From contig CAAENB010000180.1 of the NCBI GenBank assembly GCA_900757235.1, positions 1 through 5,862 on the forward strand: DNA of 5,862 nucleotides, written 5' to 3'. The translations under genes were made by a program, and so were the position numbers. Each line of letters opens with the position of its first letter. The stretch's first letter is position 1. A model generated the notes under the pieces. It did no database searches. It was not told where the DNA came from and saw only the letters and a list, made by a program, of their open reading frames with translations. This DNA is from an uncultured Collinsella sp. GTDB lineage: Bacteria > Actinomycetota > Coriobacteriia > Coriobacteriales > Coriobacteriaceae. Shown in pieces: positions 1 through 5,032 of the stretch.

Positions 1-37
1 CACATGCATCCGTGCGGCCGACCGTTTAGTATTTCCG

Positions 38-81
38 CAGATAAAACCTGCCAAAATAAACCTGTCCCTTTTTGGTAGGTT
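38..81 (-). repeat. Hairpin repeat, copy 1 (GGGACAGG core)
   Basis: This is a 44-base element that matches 4907-4950 in inverted orientation with a single difference (T76 where the other copy implies C). It forms a 12-bp stem from 45-56 and 70-81, with one G-T pair, around a 13-base loop. Read on the minus strand, the loop carries GGGACAGG followed by TTTATTTTG. The same core pattern occurs in the elements at 2666-2701 and 4986-5032, whose stems are unrelated. The stop codon of the Asp23-family gene (82-80) overlaps the arm of the stem. I infer a dispersed intergenic element of REP or MITE type. No transposase gene is present in the window. Confidence 0.85.
41..81 (-). terminator. Likely intrinsic terminator of the amaP-DUF2273-asp23 operon
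   Basis: On the minus strand the 12-bp stem (81-70 with 56-45) is followed directly by TTTTAT (46-41), as expected of a Rho-independent terminator. It begins at the stop codon of the last gene in the operon. The stem is only moderately GC-rich, and in this transcription direction the G-T pair becomes an A-C mismatch, so it may be weaker than the terminator at 1616-1660. The repeat element itself supplies this structure. Confidence 0.6.
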
Positions 82-604
82 ACTCATGCTGGTTGGTGCG
101 GTGCTCGTACTCCTCGGAGGTGATGACGTCCTCGATGCGCAGGTTGACGCCTGCCACCTCAAGGCCGGTCATTGCAGCCAAGCGCTCGGTGACGCGTGCC
201 TTAACGTCGTCGAAAATTGCGGGCGCATAGGCACCGTACTCGATGATGACCGAGATGTTGACAACCACGCGGTTGTCGTCGGTGACCTCGACCGTCACGC
301 CCTTGGTCAGGTTCTCGGCACCAAACTGTTCCTGCACAAAGTGCATAAGGTTACCCTTCATGCCCAAAACGTGCGGAACCTCGCGGGTGGCCATGGCGAC
401 GATCTTCTCGATCACACCGTTGGAATAGGTCAGCGAGTCCTCGGACTCGTCCGCCTCCTCGTCCATCTCCTCGTTGTCCTCGTCCGCATCGGACTCGGCC
501 TCGACGAGCGCCTCGTCCTCGAGCGTCACGTCCCCGGCATCGGCGATGGCCTCGTTCGCCTCGAGCTCGGTATCGGCTACATCGACCTTCGTGTTAAAAG
601 CCAT
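80..604 (-). CDS. asp23: Asp23/Gls24 family envelope stress response protein
   Basis: This 174-residue cytosolic protein belongs to the alkaline-shock Asp23/Gls24 family, members of which gather at the membrane through AmaP and are linked to cell-envelope stress. The family domain runs from about residue 58 to 164: it opens with LTYSNGVIEKIVAMATREV, has a central glycine-rich turn (VLGMKGNL), and continues through the beta strands VTVEVTDDNRVVVNISVIIEYG and a final helix with LEVAGVNLRIEDV. Residues 1-57 are an extra acidic, low-complexity leader that is likely disordered. The start is ATG at 604 with AAGGAGG at 615-609, four bases upstream, which is an excellent ribosome site. The gene is last in the operon, 44 bases after the DUF2273 gene, and its TAA stop lies in the arm of a hairpin repeat. 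The family call is firm; the physiological role is taken from Firmicutes homologues. Confidence 0.93.
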   Translation of the reverse strand: MAFNTKVDVADTELEANEAIADAGDVTLEDEALVEAESDADEDNEEMDEEADESEDSLTYSNGVIEKIVAMATREVPHVLGMKGNLMHFVQEQFGAENLTKGVTVEVTDDNRVVVNISVIIEYGAYAPAIFDDVKARVTERLAAMTGLEVAGVNLRIEDVITSEEYEHRTNQHE

Positions 605-648
605 GGTTCCTCCTTATGCCTGCCGCGGATGCGACAGTCGAATACGTA

Positions 649-1026
649 TTAACGGCCGCTAAACAGGCGCCCGAAGAAGTTGACGATGCCGTTTTCGCCA
701 TCACGAATCTGGCCAATCACGGCACCGATGAGCACAAAGAACGCGATGACGAGCGTATCCCACAGGCCCAGCGTAAGCACCAGCACAGCGAGGATAAAGC
801 CAGCGACGGCGCCGAGCGTGGTGTTGGGATGGCGTACGGCGTAGCTCCAGATGGCAGCACCCATGCCCTTGATGAGACCCATGGCCTCGTCAAAGTCGTT
901 GGCGGCGCTGTCGTGCTGCTCGCCGGCCTCGGGCTTGGGGTCGGCGGACTCGCCTGCCGGCGTAGCGTTCTGGTCGATCGTCAAGCGCGGCGTGCGGGCG
1001 GTCTTGTCTTGGTTGGTATCACTCAC
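649..1026 (-). CDS. DUF2273 family small membrane protein
   Basis: This 125-residue membrane protein fits the DUF2273 family, which commonly sits beside amaP and asp23. Its biochemical role is unknown; a part in anchoring or assembling Asp23 at the membrane is inferred from context. Two hydrophobic segments, about residues 70-88 and 91-106, are separated by a very short turn (GLWD) and form the family hairpin. The tail is IGQIRDGENGIVNFFGRLFSGR. Residues 1-60 are an additional hydrophilic, Ala/Asp/Glu-rich leader; the family is often only about 60 residues long. I chose the GTG at 1026-1024 because GGAGG (1037-1033) lies six bases upstream and the reading frame before it, although open, has no domain. 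The gene overlaps the end of amaP by 8 bases, which implies translational coupling. The stop is TAA at 651-649. Confidence 0.85.
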   Translation of the reverse strand: MSDTNQDKTARTPRLTIDQNATPAGESADPKPEAGEQHDSAANDFDEAMGLIKGMGAAIWSYAVRHPNTTLGAVAGFILAVLVLTLGLWDTLVIAFFVLIGAVIGQIRDGENGIVNFFGRLFSGR

Positions 1027-1564
1027 CGGAAACCTCCACGGTCTGGACGGTAGTCTTGGACGGCAAAAAACGGACGCGCGCGGTCGTGCCCGGCGTGCCG
1101 AGCATGGTGTCGCAGGCCTTCTCGATGCGCTGCTGCATCGAGGTGGCAAGGGAAGCGACATCTTTATCATCGAGCGCGATGGCATCGACCTTAAAACGGA
1201 CACGAGATTCGTCGGAGCCCTGCACGCGTGCCTCGACATACTCGATCATCACACGGTCGTCGCGCTCTGCCGCAGCACGAGCACACGAGGAGAGGGCCGC
1301 GAGCGTGACCTCGATATTGCGCTCCCCCGCCGGATGCACGCAGGACGGCTCGCGACGAGCAAACATCAGGCGGAAGAAACCCACGAGCACGCCGAGCGCC
1401 ACGACACCACCGCACGCCGTAACAACGATACGCGGCGCAGCATCGCGCATCAGCAGCATAAAGCGATAGGTATATGGCCCCCAAAACTGGCAGACAAGCG
1501 TGCCCAGCGCCACGATGGCGGCGGCAAGATACACAATCGCTAGGGCTCGTTTGAGTACGCGCAC
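1019..1564 (-). CDS. amaP: AmaP, alkaline shock response membrane anchor protein
   Basis: This 181-residue protein matches the AmaP layout. It has two transmembrane helices near the N-terminus (about 7-28, LAIVYLAAAIVALGTLVC, and about 46-68, IVVTACGGVVALGVLVGFF), then a basic stop (RLMFARR), then a cytosolic domain from about residue 81 to 175 that resembles a degenerate Asp23 domain. That domain opens with ERNIEVTLAALSSCARAAAE and includes the strand VRFKVDAIAL. In Firmicutes AmaP recruits Asp23 to the membrane; the same job is inferred here because the Asp23 gene is two genes downstream. I chose GTG 1564-1562 (MRVLKRALAIVYL) because AAGGGAG (1576-1570) precedes it at five bases. The ATGs at 1615 and 1612 sit on the -10 box and lack a ribosome site. 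It is the first gene of the operon, with its own likely promoter. Confidence 0.85.
   Translation of the reverse strand: MRVLKRALAIVYLAAAIVALGTLVCQFWGPYTYRFMLLMRDAAPRIVVTACGGVVALGVLVGFFRLMFARREPSCVHPAGERNIEVTLAALSSCARAAAERDDRVMIEYVEARVQGSDESRVRFKVDAIALDDKDVASLATSMQQRIEKACDTMLGTPGTTARVRFLPSKTTVQTVEVSGE
1033..1037 (-). promoter_or_regulatory. Ribosome binding site fixing the GTG start of the DUF2273 gene
   Basis: GGAGG on the minus strand lies inside the last codons of amaP, six bases before GTG 1026-1024. It supports this GTG over the upstream ATG at 1239, which would add 71 residues of arginine- and proline-rich out-of-frame translation of amaP. Confidence 0.75.
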
Positions 1565-1569
1565 GCGCG

Positions 1570-1576
1570 CTCCCTT
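1570..1576 (-). promoter_or_regulatory. Ribosome binding site fixing the GTG start of amaP
   Basis: AAGGGAG on the minus strand lies five bases before GTG 1564-1562. No comparable site precedes the upstream in-frame ATGs at 1615, 1612 and 1693, so the shorter protein is preferred. Confidence 0.75.
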
Positions 1577-1613
1577 CAGGTTTCGGTCCACAGAATGCAA
1601 AACGATTCGCATC

Positions 1614-1642
1614 ATTATAAAAGAGCCGGGTCCGGTGCTGTA
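1614..1642 (-). promoter_or_regulatory. Probable promoter of the amaP operon
   Basis: A perfect TATAAT lies on the minus strand at 1619-1614. Transcription from it would start near 1607 and give a leader of about 43 bases before the amaP GTG, long enough to include its ribosome site. The -35 is poor: at a 17-base spacer the hexamer is TACAGC (1642-1637), only two matches to TTGACA. The spacer lies in one arm of the yebC terminator, so terminator and promoter share the same DNA. The call rests on the -10 match, its distance to the start and its position just after a terminator. Confidence 0.5.
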
Positions 1643-1660
1643 CGCACGCGGATCCGGCTC
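1616..1660 (-). terminator. Intrinsic terminator of yebC
   Basis: On the minus strand GAGCCGGATCC (1660-1650) pairs with GGACCCGGCTC (1633-1623), eleven positions with one A-C mismatch. An inner GTGC/GCAC stem (1647-1644 with 1638-1635) closes a five-base loop. TTTTATA follows at once (1622-1616). The GC-rich stem and T run make this the clearest terminator in the window, 70 bases beyond the yebC stop. The T run also forms the upstream edge of the amaP -10 box. Confidence 0.88.
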
Positions 1661-1705
1661 ATCTATTCCACGAGACTTGCATGCTCGTTTCATTATGCCC
1701 AGATA

Positions 1706-1725
1706 TGCACGGCTTAACCCGTGCA
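1706..1725 (-). other. Small perfect stem-loop just after yebC
   Basis: TGCACGG (1706-1712) and CCGTGCA (1719-1725) form a 7-bp stem with a six-base loop, starting four bases after the yebC stop. No T run follows in either direction (TATCTGGG on the minus strand), so it is not an intrinsic terminator by itself. It could block 3'-to-5' exonuclease trimming of the yebC message, or mean nothing. It does not carry the GGGnCAGG core of the repeats. Confidence 0.5.
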
Positions 1726-1729
1726 GGCG

Positions 1730-2536
1730 CTACTCCTCCTCGAGGGCAGCGATGACCTCGTCGGTCATGTCCATGGTGCTGTAAACATCCTGGACGTCGT
1801 CGAGCTCCTCGAGACGGTCGATGAGGCGCTGAACCTTCTTGGCGTCGGCGCCGGAGACCTCGGTCGGGGTGGTCGGGACCATGGTGGTCTCGGAGCCCTT
1901 GACCTGGACGCCCTGCTCCTCGAGCGCCTTGGAAACAGCCATGACGTCATTGGCGGCGGTCCAGACGATCCACTCCTCGCCGGCGTCCTCGTAGTCCTCG
2001 CCGCCGGCCTCGGCGATGGCCATCATGAACTCATCCTCGTCACCGGCAGCACCGTTGGCGATCATGATCTCCTTCTTGGCGTTCTCGTCCAGGATCTCCT
2101 TGGCGACGACGATCTGGCCCTTACGCTCAAACTGGAAGGCGACGGAGCCGGAGGTGCCCAGGTTGCCGCCAGCGTGGGAGAAGGCGGAACGGACATCGGC
2201 GGCGGTACGGTTGCGGTTATCGGTCAGGCAGTCAACGTAGACGGCAACGCCGGCAGGGCCATAGCCCTCGTACACGATGTTCTCGTAGACGGCGGCGTCG
2301 GCACCCGAACCGAAGGCCTTGTCGATAGCGGACTTGATCTTGTCCTTGGGCATGGACTGAGCCTTGGCCTTGGCAACAGCAGCAGCAAGGCTGGCGTTGT
2401 TCTCGGGCAGCGGGTCGCCGCCGAGACGGGCAGCAACGGTGATGTTGCGGCTCAACTTGGAGAAGAGGGCGGAACGCTTGGCGTCCTGCGCGCCCTTACG
2501 ATGCTTAGTTGTGGCCCACTTAGAGTGTCCGGACAT
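1730..2536 (-). CDS. yebC: YebC/PmpR family regulatory protein
   Basis: This 268-residue cytosolic protein is a full YebC/PmpR family member. Such proteins are annotated as transcriptional regulators, and recent work ties some of them to translation through difficult proline stretches. The hallmark N-terminus MSGHSKWATTKHRKGAQDAKR is intact. It is followed by the helical domain to about residue 78 (LFSKLSRNITVAARLGG, MPKDKIKSAIDKA), the strand VYENIVYEGYGPAGVAVYVDCLTDNRNRT (84-111), and AFSHAGGNLGTSGSVAFQFERKG (118-140). The family is usually near 240-250 residues; the surplus seems to be an insert around 151-167 (NAKKEIMIANGAAGDED) and an acidic C-terminus. The start is ATG 2536-2534 with AGGAGA (2547-2542) five bases upstream; the stop is TAG. 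It appears monocistronic, with its own terminator. It is not next to ruvC here, a common neighbour elsewhere. Confidence 0.95.
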   Translation of the reverse strand: MSGHSKWATTKHRKGAQDAKRSALFSKLSRNITVAARLGGDPLPENNASLAAAVAKAKAQSMPKDKIKSAIDKAFGSGADAAVYENIVYEGYGPAGVAVYVDCLTDNRNRTAADVRSAFSHAGGNLGTSGSVAFQFERKGQIVVAKEILDENAKKEIMIANGAAGDEDEFMMAIAEAGGEDYEDAGEEWIVWTAANDVMAVSKALEEQGVQVKGSETTMVPTTPTEVSGADAKKVQRLIDRLEELDDVQDVYSTMDMTDEVIAALEEE

Positions 2537-2604
2537 ACGTGTCTCCTATCGGTTTCGACCTAAAGCCCAGCGCAGATGCCGGGGCAATATAAACAAACGT
2601 CGTT

Positions 2605-2633
2605 ATGATATACCTACTGGTCTGCGAGATAAA
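2605..2633 (-). promoter_or_regulatory. Possible promoter of yebC
   Basis: On the minus strand TTTATC (2633-2628) and TATCAT (2610-2605) are 17 bases apart, with three and five matches to the sigma-70 hexamers. A second possible -10, TATATT, lies at 2591-2586 but has no usable -35. The region is the AT-richest part of the gap between the DUF6020 gene and yebC, and the gap also contains a hairpin repeat, so separate transcription of yebC is plausible. This is a weak, consensus-only call. Confidence 0.3.
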
Positions 2634-2665
2634 CCCCAAAATGAAGGCGTCGTGATGATGCCACC

Positions 2666-2701
2666 CTTTGGTGCAAAGTAACCTGACCCCAATGCACCAA
2701 G
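2666..2701 (-). repeat. Hairpin repeat, copy 2 (GGGTCAGG core)
   Basis: TTGGTGCA (2668-2675) pairs perfectly with TGCACCAA (2693-2700) around a 17-base loop. Read on the minus strand the loop carries GGGGTCAGG, then TTAC, then TTTG running into the second arm. Core and layout match the elements at 38-81, 4907-4950 and 4986-5032, but the stem is unrelated. The TAA stop of the DUF6020 gene (2704-2702) abuts the arm. No T run follows on either strand, so it is not a standard intrinsic terminator. CTTTG and CAAAG (2666-2670, 2674-2678) could form a small alternative stem. Confidence 0.7.
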
Positions 2702-4885
2702 TTAGGACCAGAGGAAGTCGCTGCGGGTAACGGTGGCGCCGATGGCGAAGGGCATGCAGACGATGACCGGATACAGGTAGCGCATGTAGGTCGAGCCGTT
2801 GCAGGGACCGATCAGGCACACGGCGAGCACGCCCAGCAGCGGCACCCAAATGGCCAGCCCGCGCCACGAATGACGACGTAACAGATAGACCACCACGGCG
2901 ATCATGATCCACACATAGGTGGCCGAGCTCATGGTGAGCGAGATAAACGGGACGCGTTGTACTGCCACGCGATACAGGTTGCTCAGGTGGTCGCACCAGC
3001 GCACGACCTTGCTATCGACCGGATGGAAGTCGAAGTACTTGAGATTATCGGGGCGTGCCATAATCTCGGCACTGCGCGCCGTGCTGTAGACCCACGCATC
3101 GCGGGCACTCGGATAAAAGTAGCCGTAGTAGTTATTGATGAGCGCCGAGATATAGCACTCGGGATCCTTTTTGAACATATGGGCCCACACCTCAAAATAG
3201 GCCTTGATGTCCTCCTGCGAGGCGTACTCGTTAAAGCAATTTTTGACGGCGTCCGACTTATCCGGGTCGTAACGGTGGCCCAGATTGTCGTACTTGAGTA
3301 TCCGGTCGATCACGGAACGCTCTTCATCGGTCACCAAGCCGTCGCAAGGAGCCTCCACGATGGTGCCGTCCTCCTTAACCGTGGGGTTGACGCCCGAGTT
3401 GAGGCCGTCGTGCTTTTGGACGAAACGAGCCGTCTGCTGGAACGGAATCGAGAGGATTTCGCGCTTGGAACCAGGCGTGATGTCGTGCGCCGGCATAAAG
3501 ACCTTAGTGAAGTACATATTAGAGGCAAGGCAGAGTGCAAGCACCGCAAGAACTCCCACCCAGCGGAAACGCGGGATGGCGCCCGAAGGCGCAGCACCAG
3601 CCTGCTTGCCTGCACGATGGGCCATATGCACGTCCCATGCGCAAAACGCCGCCGCGATTACGCATGCCGCCAGGGGAAACACCAGGCCGCCGTTGCGCAG
3701 AAACGTGGAACCCATGGCGCCCAGAGCGAGCAGCAGCCAGTCATGGCGCGCAAAGAGCACGGGCCTGGGATCGCCCGCACGCTCGGCATTGGCATCGCGA
3801 CGGGGCAGGCCACAGGCAACGAGCTTGACGGTCTGCACGAGCAAAACCAAAAACGCGTCGGCAAAGAGCACATCTTTGGTAAGCAGGGCCGCGTAGTTGG
3901 AGAACATGGGCATGAACACAAAGAACAGCAAGATCACGCCGCGGACCGGCAGACTCACGCCCAGCTTGCGCAGCGACGAGATGGAATAGGCCATGCAGGC
4001 GGCCGTAATGACGAACTGAGTGCAGGTGTAGATGGCAAGACCTGCGTTGGCGCTGTTGAACAGTGAAAGCCCCAGCTGGACGCACGAACCGATGATAGCC
4101 GTGTGCACCACGGGATGATGTCCGTTGAGCAACACATTGGGATTGAGCAGACGCAGGTAGTCACTCGTACCGTTGGGATAGTTGAACCACTGGCGAATCT
4201 GCGCACCCGTATCTCCCATAAAAAGGCCGGGCAGCGAAGCGATGAGCGTGGGCGCCCAGGCGATCATAAGCACCAGGAAGGGCCCGGCAAAGGGATGGAC
4301 CGAGAGCGCGGCGTGAGCCACACGCCATACGCGGCCAAAGTGCGCTTCGGAAAACGGAATGCGCCGAGAGCTCAGCCAATCTAGACACTCAAAAGCCAGG
4401 TAGAAGGCAACGACCGCCAAGAGCATCCAGCCCGCACCGGCTATCCAGGCGCAGATGATGCGAGCCTTGTCGCCGAGTACGATCTCGGCAGAATCGGTGA
4501 GGTCGTAGCTGCGGCCAAACACCATGCAGACGGCAAAGAACAGCGACGGAAGGATCACCGAAGGACGCCAAGCATCGCCGCGGCCAAAGAATACGTAGCG
4601 AAACGGCAGCGTGAGCAGGCAGGCAAGCGCAAGCAGCATGACCGCGTCGGTATGGCCGGCAAACGAGAGGAGCACCTCGTAGCACACGTACAGCATGCCC
4701 GAGGCTTTGGGGTCAATCGCCAAGACTGCGTTGCTCGAGACCGGCGCGGGATCGATGGAAAACGCCGTGGTCGCCAACAGCGCGAGCAGAAATGCGATGA
4801 GCGTCTGCTTGGCGGGGTAGCGCTTAAACCAGACGATGCGGGCCGCGTCGCGCGCAGCCGTTGTGGAGAGATCGGAATCCTTCAC
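2702..4885 (-). CDS. DUF6020 family multi-pass membrane protein, possible GT-C-type glycosyltransferase
   Basis: This 727-residue integral membrane protein has roughly 13 hydrophobic segments (first near 28-43; last three near 652-669, 676-693 and 703-718) and a large polar region at about 461-648 that is probably extracytoplasmic. I assign it to DUF6020 from these landmarks: LPGLFMGDTGAQ (218-229, with D225), GHHPVVH (255-261), LLTKDVLFAD (334-343), FLRNGG (395-400), REILSIPFQQTARFV (475-489), NYYGYFYP (585-592) and MRYLYPV (701-707). An acidic residue in an early outer loop and many helices recall GT-C enzymes that use lipid-linked sugars, but substrate and reaction are unknown. The start is GTG 4885-4883, preceded only by a weak AAAGG (4901-4897) 11 bases away. 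It lies between lgt and yebC, apparently as its own unit. The family call is moderate; the enzymatic role is speculative. Confidence 0.8.
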   Translation of the reverse strand: MKDSDLSTTAARDAARIVWFKRYPAKQTLIAFLLALLATTAFSIDPAPVSSNAVLAIDPKASGMLYVCYEVLLSFAGHTDAVMLLALACLLTLPFRYVFFGRGDAWRPSVILPSLFFAVCMVFGRSYDLTDSAEIVLGDKARIICAWIAGAGWMLLAVVAFYLAFECLDWLSSRRIPFSEAHFGRVWRVAHAALSVHPFAGPFLVLMIAWAPTLIASLPGLFMGDTGAQIRQWFNYPNGTSDYLRLLNPNVLLNGHHPVVHTAIIGSCVQLGLSLFNSANAGLAIYTCTQFVITAACMAYSISSLRKLGVSLPVRGVILLFFVFMPMFSNYAALLTKDVLFADAFLVLLVQTVKLVACGLPRRDANAERAGDPRPVLFARHDWLLLALGAMGSTFLRNGGLVFPLAACVIAAAFCAWDVHMAHRAGKQAGAAPSGAIPRFRWVGVLAVLALCLASNMYFTKVFMPAHDITPGSKREILSIPFQQTARFVQKHDGLNSGVNPTVKEDGTIVEAPCDGLVTDEERSVIDRILKYDNLGHRYDPDKSDAVKNCFNEYASQEDIKAYFEVWAHMFKKDPECYISALINNYYGYFYPSARDAWVYSTARSAEIMARPDNLKYFDFHPVDSKVVRWCDHLSNLYRVAVQRVPFISLTMSSATYVWIMIAVVVYLLRRHSWRGLAIWVPLLGVLAVCLIGPCNGSTYMRYLYPVIVCMPFAIGATVTRSDFLWS

Positions 4886-4905
4886 AGTCCAAAGAGCCTT
4901 TCTAG

Positions 4906-4950
4906 AAACCTGCCAAAAAGGGACAGGTTTATTTTGGCAGGTTTTATCTG
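4906..4950 (+). repeat. Hairpin repeat, copy 4 (GGGACAGG core), inverted partner of 38-81
   Basis: AACCTGCCAAAA (4907-4918) pairs perfectly with TTTTGGCAGGTT (4932-4943) around a 13-base loop with GGGACAGG; one further A-T pair (4906/4944) extends the stem to 13 bp. Bases 4907-4950 match 38-81 in reverse complement at 43 of 44 positions. The core reads on the plus strand, opposite to the other three elements, and TTTTAT (4942-4947) at the end of the right arm would make it an intrinsic terminator for plus-strand, antisense transcripts. In the sense direction it sits in the leader of the DUF6020 gene, five bases upstream of its weak AAAGG. The palindrome TTTCTAGAAA (4899-4908) joins the two. 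Confidence 0.85.
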
Positions 4951-4985
4951 GGGAAACGTTACGGTTCTGTCATCATTGCCCAGCA

Positions 4986-5032
4986 AACCACCACAAAGGT
5001 GCCTGCCCCCTTTGTGGTCGTATGTGGTGGTT
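4986..5032 (-). repeat. Hairpin repeat, copy 3 (GGGGCAGG core) with duplicated arm
   Basis: ACCACAAAG (4990-4998) pairs with CTTTGTGGT (5010-5018) around an 11-base loop. Read on the minus strand the loop carries GGGGCAGG, then CACC, then TTTG. A second right arm, TGTGGTGGTT (5023-5032), is a perfect 10-base partner for AACCACCACA (4986-4995), so two mutually exclusive stems are possible. The TAA stop of lgt (5033-5031) overlaps the outer arm. No convincing T run follows on the minus strand. The element fills the start of the gap between lgt and the DUF6020 gene, with copy 4 about 35 bases further on. Confidence 0.75.

Noticed and set aside
1..37. Possible start of a further gene at the left edge.
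   Set aside because: Too short to show coding potential, and no clear start with a ribosome site is visible.
86..652. A 188-residue plus-strand open frame opposite asp23.
   Set aside because: Shadow of the acidic leader and Asp23 domain; Leu/Val/Asp-rich with no family resemblance.
1027..1239. An upstream extension of the DUF2273 protein beginning at ATG 1239.
   Set aside because: The extra 71 residues are out-of-frame translation of amaP, rich in Arg, Pro and Ser, and a good ribosome site points to GTG 1026.
1565..1693. Longer amaP starts at ATG 1693, 1615 or 1612.
   Set aside because: They run through the yebC terminator and the -10 box and lack a ribosome site; AAGGGAG supports GTG 1564.
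1721..2563. A 280-residue plus-strand open frame opposite yebC.
   Set aside because: It is a mirror of the yebC codons, rich in Leu/Val/Gly/Asp with no domain; yebC on the other strand is unmistakable.
2957..4066. A 369-residue plus-strand open frame opposite the DUF6020 gene.
   Set aside because: Composition shadow: the antisense of a hydrophobic GC-rich gene, with no recognisable motif or ribosome site; the minus-strand gene explains the region.
38..4950. A composite transposon bounded by the 44-base inverted repeats.
   Set aside because: The enclosed genes are housekeeping or envelope genes with no transposase or integrase and no visible target duplication; dispersed repeats explain the pair better.
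38..5032. A CRISPR array or CRISPR-like repeat series.
   Set aside because: Repeats are thousands of bases apart, differ in stem and orientation, and have no spacers of regular length.
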